From the NCBI RefSeq assembly GCF_003946205.1, contig NZ_RHOS01000002.1, positions 186,001-250,000 on the forward strand: a DNA stretch of 64,000 nucleotides, in the 5' to 3' direction. Source of the DNA: Companilactobacillus keshanensis. GTDB lineage: Bacteria > Bacillota > Bacilli > Lactobacillales > Lactobacillaceae. The position numbers were made by a program, and so were the translations under genes. Every line of letters starts with the position of its first letter. The first letter of the stretch is position 1. Below, one piece after another: positions 40,803-49,781 of this stretch. The notes under the pieces were generated by a model. That model saw nothing but the letters and a program-made list of their open reading frames with translations, did no database searches and was not told the DNA's origin.

Positions 40803-42788
40803 TTAAGCATCTTTTACTACTGGTTCACGGCTTCCTAGTCTTACTTTATCAACCGCATGAATACTTTCTTCTAAGTCTTGCTCTTTAAATCCGAAGAAGT
40901 AAGTACATGTAAATGACACCACAAGTGCAACTGATGAAGCAATTAAGAATCCAGTGAAACTACTGTCTATCCCTTTAGGATTGATAAATTAAGCAAAACC
41001 GATCAATGATCCAGCAAAGCCCCACATATCGACGTGAAGTAAACCTGTTAATAGACCACCAATTGCTCCACCAATATTGGCTGTCCAAAAAACACGACCA
41101 TACTTCAAATTAATACCGTACATAGCAGGTTCTGTAATACCGGCAAAGGCCGAAATGGTTGCTGCACCAGCAATTTGTTTCATACCTATATTCTTCTTAG
41201 TCTTGAAGAAAACCGCCAGAACGGCAGCACCTTGGGCAACCATTGTTGCAGAAATAATAGCATTCAGAGCACTATGTCCAGTTGTAGCAATCTGGTTGGC
41301 AACGACTGGAATAACGGCCCAATGCAATCCGAAAATAACCAGACATTGATAAAATCCACCAATAATCAAACCCGATATAGCTGGACTGAATTTAAGTAGT
41401 GCCACGATACCCATAGCAAGATATGAACTCATTACTGTAATAATAGGTCCAACGATAACTAGGATAATAGCACTGACTACGAATACCTCTATCAATGGAC
41501 TAACAATCATTCTAATCGTAGCTGGAATACGTTTCTTTAGCCATGGCTCAATGATCGATGCTATCCATGCGGCCGCGATCATTGGAAAAATGGAATAAGT
41601 GTAATTAGCGACGTGAATCGGAATACCAAAGAAATCAGCGTTCATATTCATTTGTACAGTACTAGTTTTGGATGCCAATTGGACTAGGGTCGGATATGCC
41701 AAGACACCACCGATAACTCCAACTATTATCTGATTTGCACCCAATCTCTTGGCGGCAGTAAATCCTACCAATATTGGTAAGAAATAAAATACTGAATCGC
41801 CCATCGCATTAATGATCATATAAGTAGAACTTGTGGCCGATAACCATTTGGCCGATACGATCAAAGACAATAGTCCTTTTAAAATACCCGCAGCAGCTAG
41901 CAATCCAATAACAGGCATCATGCTGGCTGTTATAACACCAATCAAAGAACTGAAATAGTATTTTGTTTTGGGCCAAATTCCTTTTGGAACCGGTTCTTTC
42001 TTAGATTTGGCTTCATTATCATTAGTACCAATTCCTGGACCAAGATGATCAACGACAGCATCGAATACATCTTCAACCGCAGGTCCAATAACAACTTGGT
42101 ATTGACCTCCGGCCTTTGCAATATCCAAAACACCATTTAAATTTTTGATTACTTCATCATTGGCCTTAGACTCATCCTTTAAATAAAAGCGAACCCGAGT
42201 TATACAGTGAATAACATTATCTACATTTTCGGCGCCACCAATATTCTTGATAATATCCTGGGCCAAAATATCAAAATCGACCTTTTTGTTACTTGATGCT
42301 TGATCAAGATCCTTTTCGCCTTGTGCTAATAAACTGACCGTGGCGGCCGAATCTCCAGCCTGAACTTTACCGGGGTGAATATTGATTTCTTTAAGTACCA
42401 TTGCTGTATTGGTAATTGCTACGATAACATCGGTTACTTTACCAGCTGCTTTAATCATAGCAATATCCATTGTAGCGATTTGTTGACCAGCCTCGACAGC
42501 ATCTCCCTCTTTTATAAGGATATTAAAAGGTTCACCATCTAAATCGACTGTATCAACACCCATATGGATCAGGATTTCCATCCCATTATCCGTATCGATA
42601 CCAATAGCATGTTTAGTACTTGCAATCAAAACAATCTTTCCAGAAACAGGAGAAACAATCCTGCTATCATCGGGCATGACTCCAAAGCCATCACCCATAG
42701 CCTTCTCAGAGAACATGGGATCATGAACTTTAGCAATATTTACAAGTTCACCACTTACTGGAGAAAGCATATTTGTCGTGCCTTTCAT
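40803..42788 (-). pseudogene. PTS permease EIIABC interrupted by one stop codon
   Basis: The first 599 codons encode EIIA (phospho-His75 in ILIHMG), EIIB (phospho-Cys195 in VIHCITRVRF) and most of EIIC, including GITEPAMYG. A TAA at 40989-40991 then interrupts the frame; without it the frame continues 61 more codons (FINPKGIDSSFTGFLIAS, hydrophobic segment, GFKEQDLEE) to a TAA at 40803. Aligned to the PTS at 9522-11387 the stop falls on a Ser codon (GILSFVDPK against GFA-stop-FINPK), so a single TCA to TAA change explains it. The truncated protein lacks its last membrane segment. Three TGTTTAAACA sites remain upstream. Could be a sequencing error. Confidence 0.85.
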
Positions 42789-42899
42789 GTTTAAACACCT
42801 CCTAGTTCTTATTTACTTATAAGATACTATATTTGAAAGATGTTTAAACATCATATTTGAATAATTTTTTTTATGAATTTTGTATAACTTGTTTAAACA
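42788..42899. promoter_or_regulatory. Three TGTTTAAACA operators upstream of second PTS
   Basis: Perfect copies at 42788-42797 (overlapping the start codon and following the AGGAGG site), 42841-42850 (within a 14-bp palindrome GATGTTTAAACATC) and 42890-42899 (within TTGTTTAAACAA). Same sequence as at 9369-9402, so the GntR regulator encoded at 8601-9332 is the likely ligand. Confidence 0.7.
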
Positions 42900-42907
42900 A
42901 ATAAAAA

Positions 42908-42931
42908 AAGACCTCATATACCAGAGATCTT
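42908..42931 (-). terminator. Terminator of second diguanylate cyclase
   Basis: AAGACCTC/GAGATCTT stem (one G-U pair on the minus strand), 8-base loop, seven T on the minus strand. Confidence 0.75.
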
Positions 42932-42941
42932 AAAATAATTA

Positions 42942-44072
42942 TTAAGTTATAGTTATCTGCATTCGCCCATTACGTTTGGAATGATAAAGGTTCTGATCCA
43001 CTCGATTATAAAAATCAATTGATGATTTATCATCGGCCGTTATTTCTGATACTCCAACCGAGATAGAAATTTTGATGTTATATGTCTCAGACTTAACTTC
43101 CAAATGATTAATGGCAGTGAAAATTTGATTAACAGTTGTTTTTGTTTCTTCAACATCGTAACCAGGGAAAATAATATTGAATTCTTCACCACCAGTTCGA
43201 TAGAACTTCACTTTAGGATCGTTAGCAGATAAAACAACTTGTACGACCGACGAGACTTGACGTAACACTTGATCACCAGCCAAATGACCATAAGTGTCAT
43301 TTATCATTTTAAAATGATCAATATCAAACATCATCATCGACAGTGCTTGACCATTTTGCATGCTTTCTTCAAATAAATATTTAATATCATCAGTATATGC
43401 GGCAAAATTCTCCGTTTTTGTTAAAGCATCATGACTAGCAAATTTGGCCAATCTAAGTTTCAACTCAGTATCATTAGAAAGCATAGTTATATAAACATAT
43501 AGCAATGCTTCAAAAATGATAAGATAAAGCCATTCTTGCCAAAATGTTCCCCAAACAAAATCAAATTTCAACTTCATCCAGATCCATAATGGACCTCCAA
43601 AACTAATTACCGTTAACATATATATAATAGGTTCATATCGATTATTATGAAATTTTAATCTGACAATGTTTAATGTCCAAAAGAAAGCCATTAATGTTAT
43701 AGCGTGTCCCCATGATTGCCAATATCCGATCGACTGATTAAAAACCATATAAACTAATACTATAGGAAAGAAAAAGTAATACGGAACATGAATACTTAAA
43801 AAAAACGCACAAAAAGTAATTGCAATTAACTGGAAATTCATGAATTGCCACGAGTCACCTTTACCGACAACTAGCGTTTGAATACTGAATACAAAAATCA
43901 ACATATAAATAACGCCATACCATGTACTTATTGTATCGTCTGAAATATTGATCCGTCTAGAATGTACCCAAGAAGAAATCCAATTAAATGTGACCCAATA
44001 CAAGGTAAGAACGCCTAGAACAAAGAACACACTTGTCACAAATGGCGGTAGTTGCCAATCAGACCATGTCAT
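42942..44072 (-). CDS. Diguanylate cyclase (GGDEF), membrane sensor
   Basis: A 376-residue c-di-GMP synthase. Six hydrophobic segments cover residues about 10-205; the GGDEF domain follows with FDIDHFKMINDTYGHLAGD and an intact RTGGEEFNIIF active site. As in the cyclase at 39029-40237, no RxxD inhibitory site is visible. The two proteins have the same plan but different sensor sequences, so they may react to different signals. AAGGG precedes the ATG. No EAL or HD-GYP phosphodiesterase gene is in the window. Confidence 0.93.
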   Translation of the reverse strand: MTWSDWQLPPFVTSVFFVLGVLTLYWVTFNWISSWVHSRRINISDDTISTWYGVIYMLIFVFSIQTLVVGKGDSWQFMNFQLIAITFCAFFLSIHVPYYFFFPIVLVYMVFNQSIGYWQSWGHAITLMAFFWTLNIVRLKFHNNRYEPIIYMLTVISFGGPLWIWMKLKFDFVWGTFWQEWLYLIIFEALLYVYITMLSNDTELKLRLAKFASHDALTKTENFAAYTDDIKYLFEESMQNGQALSMMMFDIDHFKMINDTYGHLAGDQVLRQVSSVVQVVLSANDPKVKFYRTGGEEFNIIFPGYDVEETKTTVNQIFTAINHLEVKSETYNIKISISVGVSEITADDKSSIDFYNRVDQNLYHSKRNGRMQITIT

Positions 44073-44183
44073 CTATCAACCCTTCTTCATAAAAATTTAT
44101 TGTAAAAATATTATATATACTATTTAATACGATAAATCTTATCATATGCTAATCAGAGCTATAAATAAAGAGTCTAATGATCC

Positions 44184-44933
44184 TTACCGTTTTTGATGGA
44201 TAAATACAATCCGCTCATCAATTGAATCCTGTTGAGAAAATTGCCAATCTGGATTATCAAATTGTTTTATTTCATTAATATCTTTAATATTATTTTCTGC
44301 CATAAATCGAACCATCTCACCACGTGCCATCTTTGCCAGAGTGGCCTTAGTCCTTAATTTTCCATCAACAATACTTCCAAAGACAACTGTGACAAATCTT
44401 TGGCCTGACAATAAATACGGTGTGACAGTCTTAGCATATTCTTGGGAAGCCAAGTTAACTATAGGTTCTGAATCACTTGATAATGCCTGATAAATTCTTG
44501 ATCCCCAAAGGTTATACAAGTTCTTGAATCCTGGAACCTCTAATTCAGATTGCATTTCTAATCGGTATGGAACAACTCCGTCAAATGGACGCAAAATCCC
44601 ATAAAATCCTGACAAGATCCGTAAATTTTTTCGAACATAATCAAGTGCTGGTTCAGTAAATAAGTCTGGCGCCATGTACTGATATTGAATTCCGCTAAAT
44701 GCAATCAATGCGGGAGTTAAATGCTTATTTAACTCCATTTTTTGTAACCATTCAAAGTTATTTCTTGCCAATTTATCACTACATTTCCAGAGTATCTTGG
44801 CCTCTTTATAGTCCAATTTCTTCATTTCAGATAGAATTAATCGACTTGAGTCTAAGAATTCTGGAAGCTGTTCATAATTAAAAGTATCCGTATCAACAAT
44901 CATTTTTTTTGCTGGAGCAATTATTATCTTCAT
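44184..44933 (-). CDS. yaaA: YaaA-family peroxide stress protein
   Basis: A 249-residue member of the YaaA/DUF328 family. Diagnostic segments are the N-terminal MKIIIAPAKKM, LTPALIAFSGIQYQ (normally AxxxFxGxxY), ILSGFYGILRPFDGVVPYRLEM and NLWG, VNLASQEYAK and KKARG-like LAKMARGEMVRF. In E. coli YaaA lowers free iron during peroxide stress; the fold binds DNA. The ATG at 44933 matches the family start, although its ribosome-binding site is weak; a frame to 44969 is possible. Follows mntH on the same strand. Confidence 0.92.
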   Translation of the reverse strand: MKIIIAPAKKMIVDTDTFNYEQLPEFLDSSRLILSEMKKLDYKEAKILWKCSDKLARNNFEWLQKMELNKHLTPALIAFSGIQYQYMAPDLFTEPALDYVRKNLRILSGFYGILRPFDGVVPYRLEMQSELEVPGFKNLYNLWGSRIYQALSSDSEPIVNLASQEYAKTVTPYLLSGQRFVTVVFGSIVDGKLRTKATLAKMARGEMVRFMAENNIKDINEIKQFDNPDWQFSQQDSIDERIVFIHQKR

Positions 44934-44990
44934 GAATCTAATTTTAGACAAAAAAATAAGATCACACAATAGATGTGTAATCTTAATAAT

Positions 44991-46574
44991 TTATTCTGCA
45001 GCATCAAATTTTTCTTTTTTAACTTGTTCCGCTAGTCGTTTGTTACCATGATGCAAATCGACAACTGTCCAAACTAATAATGCCAAAACAGCTAAAATCA
45101 GCAGATATGCAATGATTTTTGAAATATCTGAATCACCGGCAGTTGGATGATCGCCGAAAAATGCTAATATTTGATCTGGTAAACTGATCAAATTTAAAAT
45201 TGTTAATGCAACAACAGAGAACCAACCTAATATTTTGATCCACAAACTATTCTTAAATCTGTGACCCATTTCCATTTCACTATCTGTCATCATCAAAAGT
45301 GGCAACATTGAGAATGGTAAAGCAAACGCCAAGAATACCTGTGAATTATTCATTAAATTATTTAATGCGGTGTGCTCATCAATAGCACTCTTACCACTAG
45401 TTAACATAACACAAATCAAAACTGGGATAACTGAAATCAAACGTGTTACTAATCTTCTCAACCATAAAGGCATCTTCATGTGGACAAAACCTTCCATAAT
45501 AACTTGTCCAGTAAGTGTACCAGTAATAGTTGAATTTTGACCAGATGCCAACAATGCAACCGCAAATAATGTTGAGAGGATACCGGATTTAGCAACACCG
45601 ATCAAAATATTATTACTCATTGTTGATGTATCTGATAGTGCTTCATACAATCCAAAGAATGATGGATCTTTAACAGCACCAGTCTTAAATACAGCAACAC
45701 CCATGATCAATAGTAAAGCATTAACAAAGAAGGCAGCTGTTAATTGAATATTTGAATCCCATGCGGAAAATCTGACATTTTGAGCAACTGATTCTTCGTC
45801 ATTATGATCAACTTTACGAGTCTGTGAAATAGCTGAATGCAAGTACAAATTATGAGGCATAACAGTAGCACCAATAATACCTAAGGCACCACTCAATGGT
45901 GTCATACCAGCAATTTTTTCACTACTTGAGAAAGTTCTAGGCGTTGGGATCAAGCCCTTAAATACGCCTCCCCAGTCAGGGTTAGAAAGTGCAACTTGAT
46001 AAACGAATACGAATAAAATAACTAAAATCAAGCAGACAACAATTGCTTCGATTTTTCTGAATCCAATTTTGGTTAATAATAGCAATACTAAAACATCTAA
46101 TACGGTAATAAAAACCGCAATTATTAGTGGAATGTGGAACAACAGATATAAAGCAATCGCGGCACCAATAACTTCAGCAATATCAGTAGCCATGATGGCA
46201 AACTCTGTTAAAATCCATAAAACAATTCCTAATGCCTTACTCGTTCTGGCTCTAATGGCTTGCGCCAAGTCCATACTGCTTACAATTCCTAGTTTAGCTG
46301 CCATATATTGCAATAACATGGCAATTAAACTAGAAATTAGAATAACTGACATTAGTAAATACTGAAAATTTTGACCACCAGTGATTGATGTTGACCAATT
46401 ACCTGGGTCCATATAACCAACTGCGACTAAAGCACCTGGTCCGGAATAAGCTAATAATGTTTTGAAAAAACCTTTATCCTTTGGTACTGAAACTGTACCA
46501 TTGATCTCTTCTAGTGAAGGACCATTGGCATATTGAATCAGTTTATGCTTACGTGGTTCATTTTCCTTTGCCAT
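44991..46574 (-). CDS. mntH: Nramp-family Mn2+/H+ symporter MntH
   Basis: A 527-residue Nramp transporter with about eleven membrane segments. Segment 1 contains the metal-binding DPGN (VGYMDPGNWSTS) and segment 6 the ATVMPHNLYLHSA with the conserved MPH. The N-terminal cytoplasmic tail of about 45 residues is typical of lactobacilli. Imports manganese, which lactobacilli use against oxidative stress. AAAGGGAG precedes the ATG. It follows a Usp gene by 40 bp and a DtxR regulator gene is divergent from the cluster. Confidence 0.96.
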   Translation of the reverse strand: MAKENEPRKHKLIQYANGPSLEEINGTVSVPKDKGFFKTLLAYSGPGALVAVGYMDPGNWSTSITGGQNFQYLLMSVILISSLIAMLLQYMAAKLGIVSSMDLAQAIRARTSKALGIVLWILTEFAIMATDIAEVIGAAIALYLLFHIPLIIAVFITVLDVLVLLLLTKIGFRKIEAIVVCLILVILFVFVYQVALSNPDWGGVFKGLIPTPRTFSSSEKIAGMTPLSGALGIIGATVMPHNLYLHSAISQTRKVDHNDEESVAQNVRFSAWDSNIQLTAAFFVNALLLIMGVAVFKTGAVKDPSFFGLYEALSDTSTMSNNILIGVAKSGILSTLFAVALLASGQNSTITGTLTGQVIMEGFVHMKMPLWLRRLVTRLISVIPVLICVMLTSGKSAIDEHTALNNLMNNSQVFLAFALPFSMLPLLMMTDSEMEMGHRFKNSLWIKILGWFSVVALTILNLISLPDQILAFFGDHPTAGDSDISKIIAYLLILAVLALLVWTVVDLHHGNKRLAEQVKKEKFDAAE

Positions 46575-46614
46575 AAATAATCTCCCTTTAGTACAAAATT
46601 ACGATATTCAATTA

Positions 46615-47055
46615 TCAACGAACAATCATGATTGAAATTGGTGAATGCTTGGCCATATAGGCAGCCTGTGATCCAAAATATTTTCTAATACCTTTTTTAG
46701 ATAGCGAACCGATAACCAATAAATCAGCCTCAGTATCAGGGATAACCTGCTTAACGATAGTTTCACCAGGATCACCTTCAGCGATAAACATTTCAACCTG
46801 TTTAACACCAGCATCCAAAGCAACTTGACGATATTCTTTGATATGTTCCTCAAGCTCTTTTCGTTCCCCATGAACATAATCTTTGGTCAGTGCTTGATAA
46901 ACATTCATTTCATCATTTTCCAAAATTGAAGTAATGATCATAGTTGAATCATCATTGATACAACGTCTCATTGCATATCTGAATGCTAATTGTGCATCAT
47001 CAGAATCATCAACACCGACCAAAACCCTTTTGAAAGTATTTTTATTTTTTGACAT
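46615..47055 (-). CDS. Universal stress protein UspA family
   Basis: A 146-residue Usp paralogue of the one at 18248-18688: RVLVGVDDSDDAQLAFRYAM at the start, HGERKELEEHIKEY, ATP-binding loop GSLSKKGIRKYFGSQAAY and PISIMIVR at the end. AAAGGAG lies upstream. It is the first gene of a unit continuing with mntH, so its expression is probably tied to manganese supply through the DtxR regulator. Confidence 0.93.
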   Translation of the reverse strand: MSKNKNTFKRVLVGVDDSDDAQLAFRYAMRRCINDDSTMIITSILENDEMNVYQALTKDYVHGERKELEEHIKEYRQVALDAGVKQVEMFIAEGDPGETIVKQVIPDTEADLLVIGSLSKKGIRKYFGSQAAYMAKHSPISIMIVR

Positions 47056-47404
47056 TTGACTTACTCCTTTCTACGTTTCTTATTCTAATCCAAATTAATG
47101 ATCTGTAAAGTTTTTTTTAGGTCTCATTAACAATATATTTTTTATTATTCACCTAATTGTTTTAATTAAAAACGGTGCCTTTGTCAATTCAAAAGCATTT
47201 AATTTTAAGTGTAATCAACAAAATATTATTCGGCAATCGCTTCAAATAGGCTTATGTAATATAATCAATATGTCATATTTGATTCATTTTCCAAAAAATA
47301 TTTTTCAAATTAACTGATATAGTTAGGTTTGGCTAATTTATAGTTGACAGTAAAACCCACTCAAAATATGATTGAAGTATCAAAAAACATTCTGGTGATT
47401 AATA
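47056..47404. other. Intergenic region between usp-mntH and DtxR regulator
   Basis: 349 bp of AT-rich divergent promoter sequence. It contains the DtxR-box candidate at 47323-47336 and partial half-sites TTTAGGT (about 47117) and ACCTAA (about 47152). No gene is seen. Confidence 0.5.
47323..47336. promoter_or_regulatory. Candidate DtxR/MntR box
   Basis: TTAGGTTTGGCTAA resembles the inverted-repeat boxes of DtxR-family regulators (TTAGG...CCTAA), with one mismatched pair. It lies 69 bp upstream of the DtxR-type gene, in the promoter region shared with usp-mntH. Confidence 0.5.
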
Positions 47405-48067
47405 ATGAGCGACTTAAATTTTCTGAAACTAATATACGAACTAGGCGGCTTCTTACATACTGTCAGTAACGGTGACATTGCGAAAAAATCTCAATTAAGC
47501 AACGCCTCAGTAACTGAACGGACTAAAAGTATCGCTAAAAATACAGATCTGTTATCTTACAAAAGATATTACGGAACACAACTGACTCAAAAGGGCATTG
47601 ATTTACTTAAACCATATATACAGCAACAGCGGTTAATCGAAATTTGGTTAGTTAAAGAGATGGATTATTCACTAGGTGAATGTCATAAAGAAGCTGACAT
47701 ATTGTCAACCGCAGTGAGTGCCCATTTTATTAAAAAATTGAATACTTACTTGGATTACCCTAAATTTTGTCCGCACGGTAATGTGATTCCCAATAATTCT
47801 AAAACCATTAAGAGAATCCCCCTCACCCTAACTGATGAATTAAAAAAAGACCAAAAATATATCATCCAAAGTTTTGCGGAGGATAATTACATATTGGGCC
47901 TTTTAGAAACTGTTGATATTAAACTCAATGACATTATTGAAGTATTGAATGTCATTGAAGGTATGGTCGTAATTTATAATTCACGGACTAAAACAAAACA
48001 ACTTTTACCTGAAATTTTGGCAAACTCAATTAGAATAACTGAGAAATCAAATATAATAGTTGAATGA
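47405..48067 (+). CDS. DtxR-family metal-dependent repressor (MntR-like)
   Basis: A 220-residue regulator. N-terminal winged helix (residues about 1-65: VSNGDIAKKSQLSNASVTERTKSI), then the dimerisation domain with metal ligands ECHKEADIL and the signature FCPHGNVIP, and a C-terminal SH3-like/FeoA-type domain (about 150-215). Length and the E-C-H-x-E set suit manganese- or iron-responsive DtxR proteins. Divergent position next to mntH makes manganese uptake its probable target. Confidence 0.9.
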   Translation: MSDLNFLKLIYELGGFLHTVSNGDIAKKSQLSNASVTERTKSIAKNTDLLSYKRYYGTQLTQKGIDLLKPYIQQQRLIEIWLVKEMDYSLGECHKEADILSTAVSAHFIKKLNTYLDYPKFCPHGNVIPNNSKTIKRIPLTLTDELKKDQKYIIQSFAEDNYILGLLETVDIKLNDIIEVLNVIEGMVVIYNSRTKTKQLLPEILANSIRITEKSNIIVE

Positions 48068-48152
48068 TTTAACTTGTCAACTTATAGAAATCATTGTACG
48101 ATGTAAGAAATTAATATTCCGATAGCAAATTATTATTTGTCATGTCACTAGT

Positions 48153-48193
48153 AACACTTCTACTAGGCGGGAATAGCCTAAGGAGTGTTTTTT
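48153..48193 (+). promoter_or_regulatory. Hairpin sequestering the ribosome-binding site of the MFS gene
   Basis: AACACT/AGTGTT outer and TAGGC/GCCTA inner stems, followed by eight T. The right arm contains AAGGAGTG, the ribosome-binding site of the TTG-started transporter gene at 48194. The structure has the form of a terminator for the DtxR gene and would at the same time hide the next gene's start. Confidence 0.65.
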
Positions 48194-49336
48194 TTGTACA
48201 AAAATCAAAAAGTATTACTAATATTACTGACCGCTATAAACCTAAGATTATCTATAACGGCCGTTACGCCTATTTTTTCGAGCATCCAAAATGCATTGAA
48301 AGTTGGTAGTTCTATAACAGCGCTACTTGTGACGATCCCACTGTTATGTTTTTCCATAGGCGCAGTTATTACGACATGGTTAAATAGAACGATAAGTTTA
48401 AAATCTTTATTGCTTACCTCTACAGGACTACTAACAATTGCTAATTTAACTCGTCCCTATAATGTAACGATCTTACTTTTTAGCACCGTTATAATTGGCA
48501 TGGCAATCGCCTTATTGAACGTCTTAATTCCAATTATGATCACTCAAGTATCCACCGACTCAACTACGGTAACCAGATTAACTAGTTACTATGCAGTCAC
48601 TATGAATGTCGGCGGTTCATTGGGAGCTGCAGTTGCCATACCTTTAACACATATATTGGGCTGGGCAAATGTTATGCGTGGATTTGCTATTCCAGCTATT
48701 TTGACATTTATTGTTGCCCTACTAGTAAGATCATTATCTACAAGAGATACTGACGATACATCTCATGATGGGATTTTAAAAACTCTGATCACTGATAAAA
48801 CTGCTCAAGTTCTGACTTTATTTATGGGACTTCAATCACTGATCTACTACAGTCTTATCACGTGGTTACCTGCAATTTATCAAAGTTTAGGCGCTTCAGC
48901 AGACGAAGCTGGCATTTTATTGTCAGTCTTTCAATTTATCGGTATCCCCGCTGCATTAATGATGAACTTCATTACTAATAAGAAACTACTATTTGGCATT
49001 TTGGCTAGCGGTTATTTATTAGGAATTAGCTTTCTCATGGTTTCTCACTTTGGTTGGTGGATCTCAGCAATCATTTTGGGATTCACTGCATCACTGATCT
49101 TTAGTGTCGCTCTAAATCTTATTTCTAATAGTAGTACCGATATTAATAAAATTGCTAATAGATCTGCTCTAGCACAATCATTAGGATATCTTTTAGCGGC
49201 AATCGGGCCTTTTGTCTTTGGTCGATTATTTGATAATTTCAAGACTTGGAATATAACTTTAATCATCATAGCAATTTTGATGGGATCAACCATTATCATC
49301 GGACTTAAAATTACTAATAAAAAAGAGAAAATCTAA
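48194..49336 (+). CDS. MFS transporter, CynX/NimT (cyanate permease) type
   Basis: A 380-residue MFS protein with twelve membrane segments. Marks of the CP family: NLRLSITAVTPIFSSIQ near the start (family NLRPALT), the central loop, and SLIYYSLITWLPAIYQSLG opening the second half. The TTG at 48194 is chosen because AAGGAG lies 7 bp upstream; GTG at 48185 would overlap that site. Substrates of the family vary (cyanate, nitroimidazole, drugs). Its start lies directly behind a terminator-like hairpin. Confidence 0.87.
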   Translation: MYKNQKVLLILLTAINLRLSITAVTPIFSSIQNALKVGSSITALLVTIPLLCFSIGAVITTWLNRTISLKSLLLTSTGLLTIANLTRPYNVTILLFSTVIIGMAIALLNVLIPIMITQVSTDSTTVTRLTSYYAVTMNVGGSLGAAVAIPLTHILGWANVMRGFAIPAILTFIVALLVRSLSTRDTDDTSHDGILKTLITDKTAQVLTLFMGLQSLIYYSLITWLPAIYQSLGASADEAGILLSVFQFIGIPAALMMNFITNKKLLFGILASGYLLGISFLMVSHFGWWISAIILGFTASLIFSVALNLISNSSTDINKIANRSALAQSLGYLLAAIGPFVFGRLFDNFKTWNITLIIIAILMGSTIIIGLKITNKKEKI

Positions 49337-49348
49337 CATCTAAATGCA

Positions 49349-49396
49349 AAAATGGCCGTTACAAGAAATTAATTATTCCTTGTAGCAACCATTTTT
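49349..49396. terminator. Terminator between MFS and hicA genes
   Basis: AAATGG and GTTACAAG in the left arm pair with CTTGTAGC (approximately) and CCATTT in the right, followed by T; usable in both directions between convergent genes. Confidence 0.7.
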
Positions 49397-49405
49397 TTAT
49401 TCTCA

Positions 49406-49603
49406 TTAGGATTGTTCAATCCCAGCTTGCTTTAGTATCTTACTCTCAATACCATGTTCTAATTCCTTATCATGATGGATAGGAACTGGAACTGTTACAT
49501 TAGTTTTTGGATTGTACATTTTCAAATGAGACCCCTTTTGGGATTTTTCTATAAACCCGTTCTGTCTTAATAACTTAACGATTTTTTGAGGTTTCATTGC
49601 CAT
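49406..49603 (-). CDS. hicA: HicA-family mRNA interferase toxin, no HicB partner
   Basis: A 65-residue protein with the full HicA pattern: KIVKLLRQNGF, KGSHLKMYNP with the catalytic His, VPVPIHHDKELEHG and GIESKILKQAGI. HicA cleaves mRNA and is normally followed by hicB. Here the gene is followed by 9 bp and a terminator, and no HicB frame is seen within 200 bp on either side, so it is an orphan. AAGGAA precedes the ATG. Either the antitoxin is elsewhere, the toxin is inactive, or it has another role. Confidence 0.88.
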   Translation of the reverse strand: MAMKPQKIVKLLRQNGFIEKSQKGSHLKMYNPKTNVTVPVPIHHDKELEHGIESKILKQAGIEQS

Positions 49604-49781
49604 TTTATTTCCTTAGATTTCCGCAAAACTACCTTCATAATATAAGTAGAATTGCATTATTTGTGTGAAATCTAACTATCACAGGCATTAATTGTAACAC
49701 AATAAGTCATGTGCTATAAAAGCATTAGACTTATCTTGCCGGTTATTATAAATGACCATTAAGAGTAAAGCCTATCCTTTT

